Positions 1 to 8,871 are shown, counted from the stretch's first letter. The stretch: 64,000 nucleotides of DNA from Roseivivax sediminis (GCF_900112685.1 NZ_FOMS01000002.1:248001-312000), one strand, 5' to 3'. The notes: generated by a model not told the origin, from the sequence alone. Numbers and translations: made by a program.

Positions 1-573
1 CGCGCCCATGTCTTCGCCTTCAGACGCTCCCGAGCCCATGTCGCCGCCATCGTCGGCCATCAGCTCGGACATCATCATGTCGTCGGGCAGCGGTTCGACC
101 TCGGATTCATCGAATTCCGGCTGCTGCTCAAGCGTCTCGCGGTCTGTGTCGAGGTTGAAGCCCATCGGATCTTGGCTGAGTTCAAAGTCCGAAACCGGGA
201 TCGCCACGGTGTATTCGCCGAGGCCAAGGAAGCCGCCGATGCCGATGACCGCCTGCGCGCCGTCACCCTGGTCGATGACGTAGTCGACCTCCCCAATGCG
301 GGAGCCTTCGCTGTCGAACACGTTCATGCCGGTCACGTCACCGACCATCATTTCCTCGATCGAGGTGAAGGCCGGCTCCTGCGGGGCAGCCGCTTCGCCT
401 TCGGCCGCTTCGCCTTCGCCAGACATGCCGGAGCCGCTGTCGGTGCCCTCGGTCGCCTCCATTTCGGTTTCGGCCTCGGCGCCGCCGGTGGCCGAGCCGT
501 CATCCTGTGCGGTCGCTGCGCCTGCGAAAAGGGCCGCCGTCGCCGCGCTCATCAGAAGTGCCTTGAGTTTCAT
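1..573 (-). CDS. Secreted PRC-barrel domain protein (3' end outside the window)
   Basis: The frame is open from an ATG at 573 to the window edge, giving 191 residues without a stop, so the C-terminus is missing. A perfect AAGGAGG ribosome site lies just upstream. The protein starts with a typical Sec signal peptide (MKLK, a hydrophobic run, then a cleavage site near ATAQ at residue 23). An acidic Gly/Ser/Glu-rich linker follows. Residues about 75-135 form a PRC-barrel-like segment (VGDVTGMNVFDSEGSRIGEV, later GIGGFLGLGEYTVAIPV), and the tail is Met/Asp-rich. PRC-barrel proteins of this exported type are common in Rhodobacterales, usually without an assigned function. The role is not known; the domain call is by motif only. 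It lies downstream of ahcY on the same strand but behind a strong hairpin, so it probably has its own promoter. Confidence 0.75.
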   Translation of the reverse strand, partial: MKLKALLMSAATAALFAGAATAQDDGSATGGAEAETEMEATEGTDSGSGMSGEGEAAEGEAAAPQEPAFTSIEEMMVGDVTGMNVFDSEGSRIGEVDYVIDQGDGAQAVIGIGGFLGLGEYTVAIPVSDFELSQDPMGFNLDTDRETLEQQPEFDESEVEPLPDDMMMSELMADDGGDMGSGASEGEDMGA

Positions 574-617
574 GATGTGCCTCCTTGGTCACGTTCATTG
601 CTGCCTAAGGAAGCATC

Positions 618-647
618 GGGCCCCCGGGGAAGTTTCCCCGGGGGCCC
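618..647. terminator. Perfect GC-rich hairpin between ahcY and the PRC-barrel gene
   Basis: The arms GGGCCCCCGGGGAA and TTCCCCGGGGGCCC are perfect 14-base complements separated by two bases. The hairpin lies 71 bases past the ahcY stop and ahead of the PRC-barrel start. No T-run follows on the minus strand, so if it terminates transcription it is not a textbook intrinsic terminator. It could also stabilise the ahcY mRNA 3' end. Confidence 0.55.
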
Positions 648-718
648 CAAAGTGTTTGCACAGGCCGTTTTCCGCCGCTCACGGCACGGTGAGTGGGCGG
701 GTTCCCGCCTGTGGCGGA

Positions 719-2122
719 TCAGTAGCGATAATGCTCGGGCTTGAACGGGCCTTCCGGCGTCACGCCGATATAGGCGGCCTGCTCGGGCGACAGCTCCGTC
801 AGCCGCACGCCGATCTTGCCGAGGTGCAGACGCGCGACCTTCTCGTCGAGGTGCTTGGGAAGGACGTAGACCTCTTTCTTGTACTCGTCGCCCTTGGTCC
901 ACAGCTCGATCTGCGCCAGCACCTGGTTGGTGAAGGACGCCGACATCACGAAGGACGGGTGGCCCGTGGCGTTGCCGAGGTTCAGCAGACGGCCCTCGGA
1001 CAGCAGGATGATGCGAGAGCCGCCCGGCATCTCGATCATGTCCACCTGCTCCTTGATGTTGGTCCACTTGTGGTTCTTCAGCGCCGCGACCTGGATCTCG
1101 TTGTCGAAGTGGCCGATGTTGCCGACGATCGCCATGTCCTTCATCGCGCGCATGTGGTCCACGCGGATGACGTCCTTGTTGCCGGTCGTCGTGATGAAGA
1201 TGTCGGCCTGGTCGATCACGTCCTCGAGCAGCACGACCTCGAAGCCGTCCATCGCCGCCTGCAGCGCGCAGATCGGATCGCTCTCGGTCACCTTCACGCG
1301 CGCGCCGGCGCCCTGCAGCGAGGCCGCGGAGCCCTTGCCCACGTCGCCGTAGCCGCAGACCACGGCGACCTTGCCGGCCATCATCGTGTCGGTGGCGCGG
1401 CGGATGCCGTCGACAAGGCTTTCCTTGCAGCCGTACTTGTTGTCGAACTTCGACTTGGTGACGCTGTCGTTGACGTTGATCGCCGGGAAGGGCAGCTGGC
1501 CGGCCTTCATCAGCTGATAGAGGCGGTTGACGCCCGTGGTGGTCTCTTCGCTGACACCCTTGATCGCGTCACGCTGCTTGGTGAAGAAACCCGGGGTCTC
1601 CTTCATGCGCTTGCGGATCTGCGCGAAGAGGAATTCCTCCTCCTCCGAACCGGGGTTCGCGATCAGGTCTTCCTCGCCGGCTTCGACGCGCGCACCCGTC
1701 AGGATGTACATCGTGGCGTCGCCGCCATCGTCGAGAATCATGTTCGACCCGCCCTGGCCGGGCCCGTCGAAGTGGAAGATCTTGTCGCAGTAATCCCAGT
1801 ATTCCTCCAGTGTCTCGCCCTTCACGGCGAAAACCGGCGTGCCGCCCTCGGCGATCGCGGCCGCGGCGTGGTCCTGGGTCGAGAAGATGTTGCACGAGGC
1901 CCAGCGGACCTCGGCACCCAGAGCGTTCAGCGTCTCGATCAGGACGGCGGTCTGGATGGTCATGTGCAGCGAGCCGGCGATTTTCGCACCGGCGAGCGGC
2001 TTGGAGCTTCCGTATTCCTCGCGCAGGGCCATCAGGCCCGGCATCTCGGTTTCCGCAATGTCCAGTTCCTTGCGGCCGTAGCCAGCGAGATCGATATCCT
2101 TGACGACGTAGTCCTTGGCCAT
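719..2122 (-). CDS. ahcY: Adenosylhomocysteinase (S-adenosylhomocysteine hydrolase)
   Basis: Cytosolic NAD-dependent enzyme that splits S-adenosylhomocysteine into homocysteine and adenosine, keeping the methyl cycle running. The 467-residue length is normal for the family. The start [20 protein letters not shown] is family-typical and has GGAGAG upstream; an in-frame extension of 18 residues (Arg-rich) is rejected. Visible motifs are the Rossmann NAD motif [20 protein letters not shown], the substrate region with [10 protein letters not shown], and the C-terminal family ending KPEHYRY. In Rhodobacter relatives ahcY sits next to the regA/senC/regB redox genes, as it does here, with an HD-domain gene between. 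It shares a 148-bp divergent upstream region with that HD gene. I looked there for an SAH riboswitch and did not recognise one. Confidence 0.97.
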   Translation of the reverse strand: MAKDYVVKDIDLAGYGRKELDIAETEMPGLMALREEYGSSKPLAGAKIAGSLHMTIQTAVLIETLNALGAEVRWASCNIFSTQDHAAAAIAEGGTPVFAVKGETLEEYWDYCDKIFHFDGPGQGGSNMILDDGGDATMYILTGARVEAGEEDLIANPGSEEEEFLFAQIRKRMKETPGFFTKQRDAIKGVSEETTTGVNRLYQLMKAGQLPFPAINVNDSVTKSKFDNKYGCKESLVDGIRRATDTMMAGKVAVVCGYGDVGKGSAASLQGAGARVKVTESDPICALQAAMDGFEVVLLEDVIDQADIFITTTGNKDVIRVDHMRAMKDMAIVGNIGHFDNEIQVAALKNHKWTNIKEQVDMIEMPGGSRIILLSEGRLLNLGNATGHPSFVMSASFTNQVLAQIELWTKGDEYKKEVYVLPKHLDEKVARLHLGKIGVRLTELSPEQAAYIGVTPEGPFKPEHYRY

Positions 2123-2270
2123 GAAAAAGGCTCTCCGTTCCCATTGTTTTCGGATATTACGGCGCCGCCTTATCACCGTGACGCCGGGTCTACAACGTTC
2201 GTGACCCCGTTGCGCTCACTGCGGGGCTGGGGCATCGCTGGCGCCGGGCCGAAAACGGAGACGCACGCAG

Positions 2271-2864
2271 ATGGCGAAACAGCCCCGCGCCTGGCAACGC
2301 ATGCTCTCGGGCCGCCGGCTCGATCTGCTCGATCCCACGCCGGTGGATATCGAGATCGAGGATATCGCGCACGGTCTCGCCTTCGTGGCGCGCTGGAACG
2401 GGCAGACGCGCGGCGACTACGCCTATTCGGTGGCCGAACATTCCCTTCTGGTCGAGGCGATCCACGCGCGGATATGCCCCGCCGCGCCGCCGAAATGGCG
2501 GCTGGCGGCGCTCTTGCACGATGCGCCCGAATACGTGATCGGCGACATGATCTCGCCGGTGAAGGCGGCGGTGGGGCCGGGCTACGGCGCGCTCGACGAC
2601 CGGCTCACCGCGGCGATCCACCTGCGGTTCGGCCTGCCGGCGGAGATTCCCAAGACGGTCAAGCGCCAGATCAAGCGCGCCGACCGGGTGTCGGCCTGGA
2701 TGGAGGCAGTGGAGATCGCCGGCTTCGGCCCCGCCGAGGCCGACCGCTTCTTCGGCCGCCCCGACCCGGACCTGACCTCGGACCTTGCCATCCGCCTGCG
2801 CCCCCCGCGCGACGTGCGCGCCGATTTCACCGCGCGCCATGCCGCGCTGATGGCCGCGCTCTGA
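2271..2864 (+). CDS. HD-domain phosphohydrolase
   Basis: A 197-residue soluble protein. It has the HD-superfamily metal ligands spread over AEHSLLV (first His, near residue 57) and LLHDAPEY (the HD pair near residue 84), plus a later DRVSAW segment. This pattern resembles YfbR/5'-deoxynucleotidase-type HD hydrolases, which dephosphorylate nucleoside monophosphates, but the substrate cannot be read from the sequence. The start ATG has GGAG 11 bases upstream, a weak placement. It is convergent with regA, and the 104-bp gap contains a repeated hairpin element. In Rhodobacterales a gene of this type is commonly found between ahcY and regA, so the position is conserved context and not an insertion. 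Confidence 0.85.
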   Translation: MAKQPRAWQRMLSGRRLDLLDPTPVDIEIEDIAHGLAFVARWNGQTRGDYAYSVAEHSLLVEAIHARICPAAPPKWRLAALLHDAPEYVIGDMISPVKAAVGPGYGALDDRLTAAIHLRFGLPAEIPKTVKRQIKRADRVSAWMEAVEIAGFGPAEADRFFGRPDPDLTSDLAIRLRPPRDVRADFTARHAALMAAL

Positions 2865-2885
2865 CCGGGCCTGCGCGACGTCGCT

Positions 2886-2940
2886 GCTTCTTTGGGCCTC
2901 AAATACTCCGGGGAGCGCGAGGGGCCGGCCCCTCGCTCCC
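2886..2940. repeat. Repeated intergenic element with GC hairpin (copy 1)
   Basis: A conserved 28-base core (GCTTCTTTGGGCC, two variable bases, AAATACTCCGGGG) is followed by an imperfect hairpin with arms GGAGCG(CG)AGGGGCC and GGCCCCTCGCTCC. A second copy with the same design is at 31923. It lies between the convergent ends of the HD gene and regA, so a terminator role for both is likely. Confidence 0.6.
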
Positions 2941-2968
2941 GCCGCCGGGCGCCCCGCGCGCCGGCGGC

Positions 2969-3523
2969 CTACCGCGGCGACCGCTTCGCCAGGATCCGCT
3001 GGAGCGTCCGGCGATGCATGTTCAGCCGCCGCGCCGTCTCTGACACGTTGCGGTCGCACAGCTCGTAGACCCGCTGGATATGCTCCCAGCGTACCCGGTC
3101 GGCAGACATCGGGTTCTCCGGCGGCGGCGGCATCTCCGCGCTGCGGGACAGCAGCGCGTTGATGATGTCGGTGGCATCGGCCGGTTTCGACAGGTAGTCC
3201 GTGGCGCCGATCTTGACCGCGGCCACCGCGGTGGCGATTGCGCCATATCCGGTCAGCACGACGATCCGGCTGTCGGGCCGCTTCTCGCGCAGCACCTCCA
3301 CCACGTCGAGTCCGTTGCCGTCCTCGAGCCGAAGATCGACGACCGCGTAGGCCGGCGGGCGGGCGGTGGCGATGGCGCTGCCCCCGGCGACCGAGTCCGC
3401 CGTCTCCACGTCGAAGCCGCGTTTGGCCATGGCCTTTTCGAGACGCCTCAGAAAGGCTTCGTCGTCGTCGACCAGAAGCAGCGTCCGGTCCTTGCCCAGC
3501 TCGTCATGGCCTGCCTGCGTCAC
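2969..3523 (-). CDS. regA: Redox response regulator RegA (PrrA/ActR)
   Basis: DNA-binding response regulator of the RegB/RegA two-component system, which controls respiration, photosynthesis, carbon and nitrogen genes according to redox state in this group. The 184 residues match the family length. The receiver domain has the acidic pair DDDE near residues 19-22, the phosphoacceptor Asp63 in VVDLRLEDG, Thr91 in VVLTGYG and Lys113 in YLSKPAD. A short Pro linker (PPPPENP, about 132-138) leads to a Fis-type helix-turn-helix at the C-terminus (NVSETARRLNMHRRTLQRIL), the diagnostic RegA ending. The start is GTG with GGGAG nine bases upstream. It lies downstream of senC in the same orientation, 66 bp apart, so the two are probably cotranscribed. 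Confidence 0.97.
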   Translation of the reverse strand: MTQAGHDELGKDRTLLLVDDDEAFLRRLEKAMAKRGFDVETADSVAGGSAIATARPPAYAVVDLRLEDGNGLDVVEVLREKRPDSRIVVLTGYGAIATAVAAVKIGATDYLSKPADATDIINALLSRSAEMPPPPENPMSADRVRWEHIQRVYELCDRNVSETARRLNMHRRTLQRILAKRSPR

Positions 3524-3589
3524 GCACGTTCTCTCCCGCCTCGTCCTGCGCAGGGATAGGTAGGCGGTGCACCCCGTTCGGTCAAACGC

Positions 3590-4237
3590 TTAGGCCGCGT
3601 CGAGAAAGCAGCCGACACGCTCGGCCATCTCCGCCGCGCCGGTTTCGCGCCGGAAGAACTCCACCACGCCGTGCTCGGGCATCACCAGGTAGGTGAAGGT
3701 GGTGTGATCCACGAGGTAATACTCTTCCTCGGTGTCGGGCACGTTGTAGTAGACGCGGTAGGCGTCCGCCGCCGCCTTCACCTGTTCCTCGGACCCCGTC
3801 AGCCCGACCATGTCCGGGTGCATCGCGTCGGTGAACTCGGACATCACCTGCGGCGTGTCGCGGCGCGGATCGACGGTGATGAAGACCGGCTGCACCTCCG
3901 CGTCCTCCGCGGCCAGAAGCTCCGTCGCCTCGGCATTGCGGGCATTGTCGAGCGGGCAGACATCCGGGCAGAACGTGTAGCCGAAATAGACCAGCGACGG
4001 CGTGTCGAAGACGTCCGAGTCGGTCACCGTCTCGCCGGTTTCGGAGACCAGCTCGAACGATCCGCCCACGGACCCCATGCCGCCGGCGATGTTGCCCTCG
4101 CGGCAATTCGCGAAGGCCTCCGCATCGCCGCGCATCTGGGAAAACAGCACCGTGCCTCCGACGATCCCCAGGATCGCCACGCCGGCGGCGATGGCCGCCA
4201 CCCCGGTTCCGATACGCATGCCGTCTCGCTCCGTCAT
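3590..4237 (-). CDS. senC: SCO1/SenC/PrrC copper chaperone
   Basis: Membrane-anchored periplasmic thioredoxin-fold protein that delivers copper to cytochrome oxidase and feeds the RegB/RegA redox signal. A single N-terminal transmembrane helix spans about residues 10-32. The copper ligands are all present: Cys90 and Cys94 in FCPDVCP and His178 in VDHTTFTY. The length of 215 is typical. Two starts are possible: M1 used here, or M7 (position 4219), which has a better spaced GGAG; the difference does not affect the domain. It is divergent from regB with only 63 bp between, the classical regB-senC arrangement, so expression of both may be linked. Confidence 0.95.
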   Translation of the reverse strand: MTERDGMRIGTGVAAIAAGVAILGIVGGTVLFSQMRGDAEAFANCREGNIAGGMGSVGGSFELVSETGETVTDSDVFDTPSLVYFGYTFCPDVCPLDNARNAEATELLAAEDAEVQPVFITVDPRRDTPQVMSEFTDAMHPDMVGLTGSEEQVKAAADAYRVYYNVPDTEEEYYLVDHTTFTYLVMPEHGVVEFFRRETGAAEMAERVGCFLDAA

Positions 4238-4300
4238 TGCCCGATGCCGCCTGGAGACCTATCAATCTGCCTGCCGGGGTAAAGAGACAAGGGGCCGCAC

Positions 4301-5728
4301 ATGTCCGAGAGCGCAGTAATCCCCGGGGGCGAGCCGCACCTGCTCGATCACGGGCGGCAACGCAACGCGATCCGCCTGCGCACGATGATCCTGCTGCGCT
4401 GGTTCGCCATCGCCGGGCAACTCGTCGCGATCATCCTGGCGCAGAGGATCTACGATCTGCAGCTCGAAATGGGGCTGTGCTTTCTCGCCGTGGGCGTATC
4501 CGTCGCCGGCAACCTCGTGGCGATGCTGGTCTTTCCCGAGACCAAGCGCCTGTCGGAGCCCGAGAATTTCCTCATGATCACGTTCGACGTGTTGCAACTG
4601 TGCTTCCTGCTGTTCCTGACCGGCGGACTGCACAATCCGTTCTCGCTGCTGGTACTGGCGCCGGTGACGGTCTCGGCGGCGGTGCTGCGACTGCGCTCGA
4701 CCATCCTTCTGAACGCCATGGCCTTCGTGCTGGTGACCGTCCTGGTGTTCTGGCACCTGCCGCTGGTGACCGACGGCGGCGAGGTTCTGCGCATCCCCGA
4801 CCTCTTCGTCTTCGGTCAATGGATCGCGACCTCTATCGCGCTGGTGTTCATTTCCATCTATGCGCGCCGGCTGACCAGCGAGATGCATGCCATGCAGGAG
4901 GCTCTGGCCGCGACGCAGATGGCGCTGGCGCGGGCGCAGCAGCTCAAGGATCTCGGCGGCGTGGTGGCGGCGGCGGCGCACGAGCTCGGCACGCCGCTCG
5001 CGACGATCAAGCTGACTTCGTCGGAACTGGTGGAGGAACTGGCCGACCGGCCGGACCTGCGCGAGGATGCGGAACTCATCCGCGGGCAGGCCGACCGCTG
5101 CCGCGACATCCTGCGGGCCATGGGCCGGGCGGGCAGCGACGATCTGCAGACCCGCCAGGCGCCGCTCGAGGCGGTCATACGGGAGGCCGCCGAGCCACAC
5201 ATGCGGCGCGGCAAGTTGCTCCATATCGAAGCCTCGGGTGATGGCGGATCGCCCCAGCCGCACATCCAGCGGCGCCCCGAGATCATCCACGGACTGCGGA
5301 ACCTCGTGCAGAACGCGGTGGATTTCGCCCGCGCCAATGTGTGGGTCGAGGCGCTATGGACCGACGACACCATCGCGGTGCGCATACTGGACGACGGGCG
5401 CGGCTTTCCGCCGCAGCTCCTCGGTCGCATCGGCGATCCTTTCGTGCGCATGCGCCGCGCCGGGCCGGAGCCGCGCGAGCGCCCCGAATACGAAGGCATG
5501 GGGCTGGGCCTCTTCATCGCCAAGACGCTTCTGGAACGCACGGGCGCGGAGCTGAGCTTCGCCAACGGGTCGGAACACGGCACCGAGACATCCGCGCCGG
5601 TCCGCCGGGGCGCGATCGTGGAGGTGGTCTGGCCACGGGAGCGGATCGCCCCGCCGCGCCCGCGGGCGACCGGCGCCGCCGAAGAGACCCCGCCGGAACG
5701 AGAACGGCAGCGGATCAGCGCCGCTTGA
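4301..5728 (+). CDS. regB: Redox sensor histidine kinase RegB (PrrB/ActS)
   Basis: Inner-membrane kinase that phosphorylates RegA when the quinone pool is reduced. The first 185 residues carry about six transmembrane helices. The ubiquinone-sensing heptapeptide GGLHNPF is at 108-114. The phosphorylated His227 lies in AAAAHELGTPLATIKL, and the redox-active cysteine is Cys267 in QADRCRDIL (Cys265 in R. capsulatus RegB). The ATP-binding module follows with an N box (NLVQNAVDFA near 334), a G1 box (DDGRGFP near 364) and a G2 box (GMGLGLFIAK near 399). All regulatory residues known for the family are intact. The start ATG has AAGGGG upstream. The C-terminal 30 residues are Pro/Arg/Glu-rich and probably disordered. 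Confidence 0.97.
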   Translation: MSESAVIPGGEPHLLDHGRQRNAIRLRTMILLRWFAIAGQLVAIILAQRIYDLQLEMGLCFLAVGVSVAGNLVAMLVFPETKRLSEPENFLMITFDVLQLCFLLFLTGGLHNPFSLLVLAPVTVSAAVLRLRSTILLNAMAFVLVTVLVFWHLPLVTDGGEVLRIPDLFVFGQWIATSIALVFISIYARRLTSEMHAMQEALAATQMALARAQQLKDLGGVVAAAAHELGTPLATIKLTSSELVEELADRPDLREDAELIRGQADRCRDILRAMGRAGSDDLQTRQAPLEAVIREAAEPHMRRGKLLHIEASGDGGSPQPHIQRRPEIIHGLRNLVQNAVDFARANVWVEALWTDDTIAVRILDDGRGFPPQLLGRIGDPFVRMRRAGPEPRERPEYEGMGLGLFIAKTLLERTGAELSFANGSEHGTETSAPVRRGAIVEVVWPRERIAPPRPRATGAAEETPPERERQRISAA

Positions 5729-5850
5729 GCGGAATTATCGAAGTAATTTAACCGGACATTTACCCTTTCGGAGCCATCAAGGCCGGCAATGGCTGCGGGC
5801 CTTCGGCGTGCCCGTGCTCTTCCCGACGGAACCAGCGAAGTGCCCGAGCA

Positions 5851-7368
5851 ATGATCGAATCCGTGACGCTCGCCGCCCTCGTCGGCGCCGCCTGTGCAGC
5901 GACGACGACGGCAGTTATCGCGCTCCTGTCCTTGCGCGGCAGAGGCGGGGCGGAGGCGCGCACAGGCGGGCACGAACCGTTGTTCCTCTTGCGCGGCGAT
6001 CGCGCGGTCGATGCCAGCGCGCTGGGGGACAGCATCCTGCACAGGCTCGATCATCCGCGCGGGTCCGATGGGGTCGGGGCGCATTGGCCCGACCTGGCAG
6101 CGCTGTTGCGAACGGTGTTCCCGGACCTTCCCGATATCGTGCCCGACCCCGGCGCCCGCTTCGGCAGCGCGAACTCCGGCGGTCTCACCCTTTGCGCCGA
6201 TCGCGCGGGCCGGAGCCTCGGGCTCTCGGTGTATCAAGGGCGCGCGGCGGAGGCGCCGGCGCTGGAGTATGCGCTGGCGCGCGCCGAACTCACCGCCCTC
6301 CGGGAGGCGCTGGAGCGCGCGCCCCTGCCCATCTGGCGCACCGACCCGGACGGCGCCGTGACGTGGGCGAACGACCGATACTGCACCCTGTCGGCGCGGA
6401 CCGGCGCCGACCCGCTCTTTCCCGCGGCGCCCGAACCCGGGGCCGAGCGTCAGAGTATGCGGATCGGGCTCGATCCGGTGCCGGAGGGCGGACCGCACTG
6501 GTTCGAACTGATCAGTCAGCGCGCCGTCGAGGGCTGGCTGCACTACGCGACGGAGATCGACGCCGTGGTCGACGCCGAAGCGGCGCAGCGCAACTTCGTG
6601 CAGACCCTGTCGAAAACCTTTTCCCACCTGCCGACGGGGCTGGCGATCTTCGACCGCAGCCAGGCGCTGGTGCTGTTCAATCCGGCGCTCACCGACCTCA
6701 CCGGGCTGTCGCCCGAACAGCTCGCCGGGCGGCCGGATGTTATGTCGTTCTTCGACATGCTGCGCGAGGCCCAGGTCATGCCGGAGCCTCGGGACTATGC
6801 CACCTGGCGGGCCGAGATGGCGATTCTGCTGCGCGTCGCACAAGACGAAGGGTACAGCGATACCTGGTCGCTGCCGTCGGGCCTGACCTACCGATTCACG
6901 GGGCGGCCGCAGCCCGACGGTGCCGTCGCCTTCCTGATCGAGGATATCAGCGACGAGGTGTCGCTCACCCGCCGGTTCCGGCACGAGCTGGAATTGGCGC
7001 AATCGGTGATCGACGCTTTCGACGACGCGATCGCGGTCTTCACCGCCGGCGGCATCCTCGCCTTCTGCAATGCCGGTTACCGCCGCCTATGGAACAGCGA
7101 CCCCGACAGCGACGTCAGCTACACTTCGGTGGTGGAGGCGACGCGCCTCTGGCAGGGGGCCTGCCAGCCCAGCCCGATCTGGGGCGAGCTGCGCGATTTC
7201 GTCGGCCAGTTCGGCGACCGCGCCGGGTGGGAGGCCGAGGTGGTGCGCAACGACGGCGCGCGCATCGCCTGCCGGGTGGAGCCGATCCACGGCGGCGCGA
7301 CGCTGGTACGCTTCGTTGGCGACCCGATGCCGGAGACGGCGCCGAAAACGCTTCTGCAAACGGTCTGA
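5851..7368 (+). CDS. Membrane-anchored triple-PAS protein without a kinase domain
   Basis: A 505-residue protein with one N-terminal transmembrane helix (about residues 5-28). It has three PAS-like segments: about 155-235 (APLPIWRTDPDGAVTWANDR), 255-365 (LPTGLAIFDRSQALVLFNPA) and 385-495 (DAFDDAIAVFTAGGILAFCN). The phrase LPTGLAIFDR is typical of PAS regions in alphaproteobacterial sensor kinases such as DivL. Here the protein ends after the third PAS with no HisKA, ATPase, GGDEF or EAL module, so it must signal by partner binding or be a decayed sensor. It lies 122 bp downstream of regB on the same strand and 43 bp before tsaE. No cofactor can be assigned. Confidence 0.8.
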   Translation: MIESVTLAALVGAACAATTTAVIALLSLRGRGGAEARTGGHEPLFLLRGDRAVDASALGDSILHRLDHPRGSDGVGAHWPDLAALLRTVFPDLPDIVPDPGARFGSANSGGLTLCADRAGRSLGLSVYQGRAAEAPALEYALARAELTALREALERAPLPIWRTDPDGAVTWANDRYCTLSARTGADPLFPAAPEPGAERQSMRIGLDPVPEGGPHWFELISQRAVEGWLHYATEIDAVVDAEAAQRNFVQTLSKTFSHLPTGLAIFDRSQALVLFNPALTDLTGLSPEQLAGRPDVMSFFDMLREAQVMPEPRDYATWRAEMAILLRVAQDEGYSDTWSLPSGLTYRFTGRPQPDGAVAFLIEDISDEVSLTRRFRHELELAQSVIDAFDDAIAVFTAGGILAFCNAGYRRLWNSDPDSDVSYTSVVEATRLWQGACQPSPIWGELRDFVGQFGDRAGWEAEVVRNDGARIACRVEPIHGGATLVRFVGDPMPETAPKTLLQTV

Positions 7369-7411
7369 AAGGCGGTTGCCGCCGCGGCCGGGCCGCGTCA
7401 TTTTCGGCGCC

Positions 7412-7897
7412 ATGACGCCCAGCCCTTCCGCCCGCTCCGCCACGCTCGCGCTGCCCGACCCGGGCGCCACCGCCGCCTTTGCCCGGGCGCTGGCGCCGCG
7501 GCTCGCGGCCGGTGACGTGCTGCTGCTGTCGGGTGGCCTCGGCGCCGGCAAGACGCATTTCGCCCGCGCGCTGATACAGGCACGGCTGCCAGTGCCCGAG
7601 GACGTGCCGTCGCCCACCTTCACGCTCGTCCAGGTCTACGAAACGCCCGAGGCGGAGCTCTGGCACGCCGACCTCTACCGCCTGTCCGGGCCCGACGAGG
7701 TGATCGAGCTCGGCCTCGACGCCGCCTTCGAGACCGCGATCTGCCTCGTGGAATGGCCCGACCGGCTGGGTACCTTCGCCCCCGCAGGCGCGCTGGAGCT
7801 GTCCCTTGCGCCGGGCGCCTCCGAGGACGCCCGCAGCCTTACCGCCGAGTGGACCGCGCCGCGCTGGGATGGCGTGCTGTCGGGGCTGCTGACATGA
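7412..7897 (+). CDS. tsaE: tRNA t6A biosynthesis ATPase TsaE
   Basis: Small P-loop ATPase that drives the TsaB-TsaD-TsaE complex making threonylcarbamoyl-adenosine at position 37 of ANN-decoding tRNAs. The Walker A GGLGAGKT is at residues 41-48, followed by the family block VPSPTFTLVQVYE and the acidic YRLSGPDEVIELGLD segment, with LVEWPDRLG near the end. The 161-residue length fits. The start is the ATG at 7412; upstream in-frame codons overlap the PAS gene and are not family-like. Its stop overlaps the next start as ATGA, so translation is probably coupled to amgK. Confidence 0.93.
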   Translation: MTPSPSARSATLALPDPGATAAFARALAPRLAAGDVLLLSGGLGAGKTHFARALIQARLPVPEDVPSPTFTLVQVYETPEAELWHADLYRLSGPDEVIELGLDAAFETAICLVEWPDRLGTFAPAGALELSLAPGASEDARSLTAEWTAPRWDGVLSGLLT

Positions 7898-8871
7898 GCG
7901 CGTTCCTCGATGCCGCCGGATGGGGCGGGGCGGCGGAGGCGCCGCTCGCCGGGGACGCCTCCACCCGCCGCTACACCCGGCTGTTGCGGGACGGCAAGAC
8001 CGCGATCCTGATGGAGGACGCGGACGGTGACGTGTCTCTCTTCGCCCGCATCGCGGAGTATCTGAGGGCGCAGGGGCTCAGCGCGCCCGGAACTTTCGCG
8101 ATGGATGCGCCGCATGGCCTGCTCCTGATCGAGGATCTCGGCGACGCGCTTTTCGCCCGGATCTGCGCGGAGGATCCGGCGGCGGAGCGCGACCTCTACA
8201 TCGCCGCGACCGACGTGCTCATCGCGCTCCACGCCGCCCCGCCGGCCGAGGGGCTGACACCGGCCGGCCCGCATTACTGGGCCGGTCTCACCGACCTGGC
8301 CTTCGACTGGTATGCAGCGCAGGCGGACCCAGCCCCGGCTCCGTCGCTCAAGGGCGAAACCGAAGCCGCCTTCGCCACGCTCCTGTCCGATCTCGCGCCC
8401 GAGACCGAGGTGACGGTCCTGCGCGATTACCACGCCGAGAACCTGCTGTGGCTGCCGGAACGCGACGGCGTCGCCCGCGCCGGGCTGTTGGATTTCCAGG
8501 ACGCGCTTCTCGGCCATCGCGCCTATGACCTCGTGTCGCTGCTGGAGGATGCGCGCCGCGACGTGACGCCGGCGACGGCGGAGGCGTGCATCGCCCATTA
8601 CCTCTCCGCGACCGGGCAGGACGCCGCGCGGTTTCGCGCCGCCTATGCCGCGCTTGGCGCGCAGCGCAACCTGCGGCTTCTGGGCGTCTTCGCCCGGCTC
8701 GCCGCGGTGCGCGGGCGCACGCATTACGTCGACCTCATCCCGCGGGTCTGGCGCAATCTCATGGGCGATCTCGCGCATCCCGCGCTCGCTCCCGTCGCGC
8801 CGCTGGTGACCGCGCTGCCGGCGCCGGCGCCCGACCTGCTGCAAAGGCTCAAGTCATGCCCGACGCCCTGA
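7894..8871 (+). CDS. amgK: Aminoglycoside phosphotransferase-fold sugar kinase, probable AmgK
   Basis: Likely anomeric MurNAc/GlcNAc kinase of the cell-wall recycling route that bypasses de novo UDP-MurNAc synthesis. The 325-residue protein has the kinase-like fold: nucleotide-loop region GDASTRRYTR near the N-terminus, catalytic loop LRDYHAENLLW, and metal-binding LLDFQDALLGHRAYDLVSLL. APH-fold kinases vary in substrate, so the name rests mainly on the next gene, a MurU-type nucleotidyltransferase that overlaps it by 16 bases. The amgK-murU pair is known from Pseudomonas and Caulobacter. The ATG used here gives a 4-base overlap with tsaE and a normal family length. Confidence 0.8.
   Translation: MSAFLDAAGWGGAAEAPLAGDASTRRYTRLLRDGKTAILMEDADGDVSLFARIAEYLRAQGLSAPGTFAMDAPHGLLLIEDLGDALFARICAEDPAAERDLYIAATDVLIALHAAPPAEGLTPAGPHYWAGLTDLAFDWYAAQADPAPAPSLKGETEAAFATLLSDLAPETEVTVLRDYHAENLLWLPERDGVARAGLLDFQDALLGHRAYDLVSLLEDARRDVTPATAEACIAHYLSATGQDAARFRAAYAALGAQRNLRLLGVFARLAAVRGRTHYVDLIPRVWRNLMGDLAHPALAPVAPLVTALPAPAPDLLQRLKSCPTP

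Noticed and set aside
2123-2270. Possible SAH or SAM riboswitch upstream of ahcY
   Set aside because: I looked for the conserved SAH-riboswitch core and paired elements and did not find them. A covariance-model search would settle it.
296-3043. Open frame of 915 codons antisense to ahcY and running through the HD gene
   Set aside because: It crosses several real genes and a hairpin element, and its translation is Arg/Asp/His-rich without motifs.
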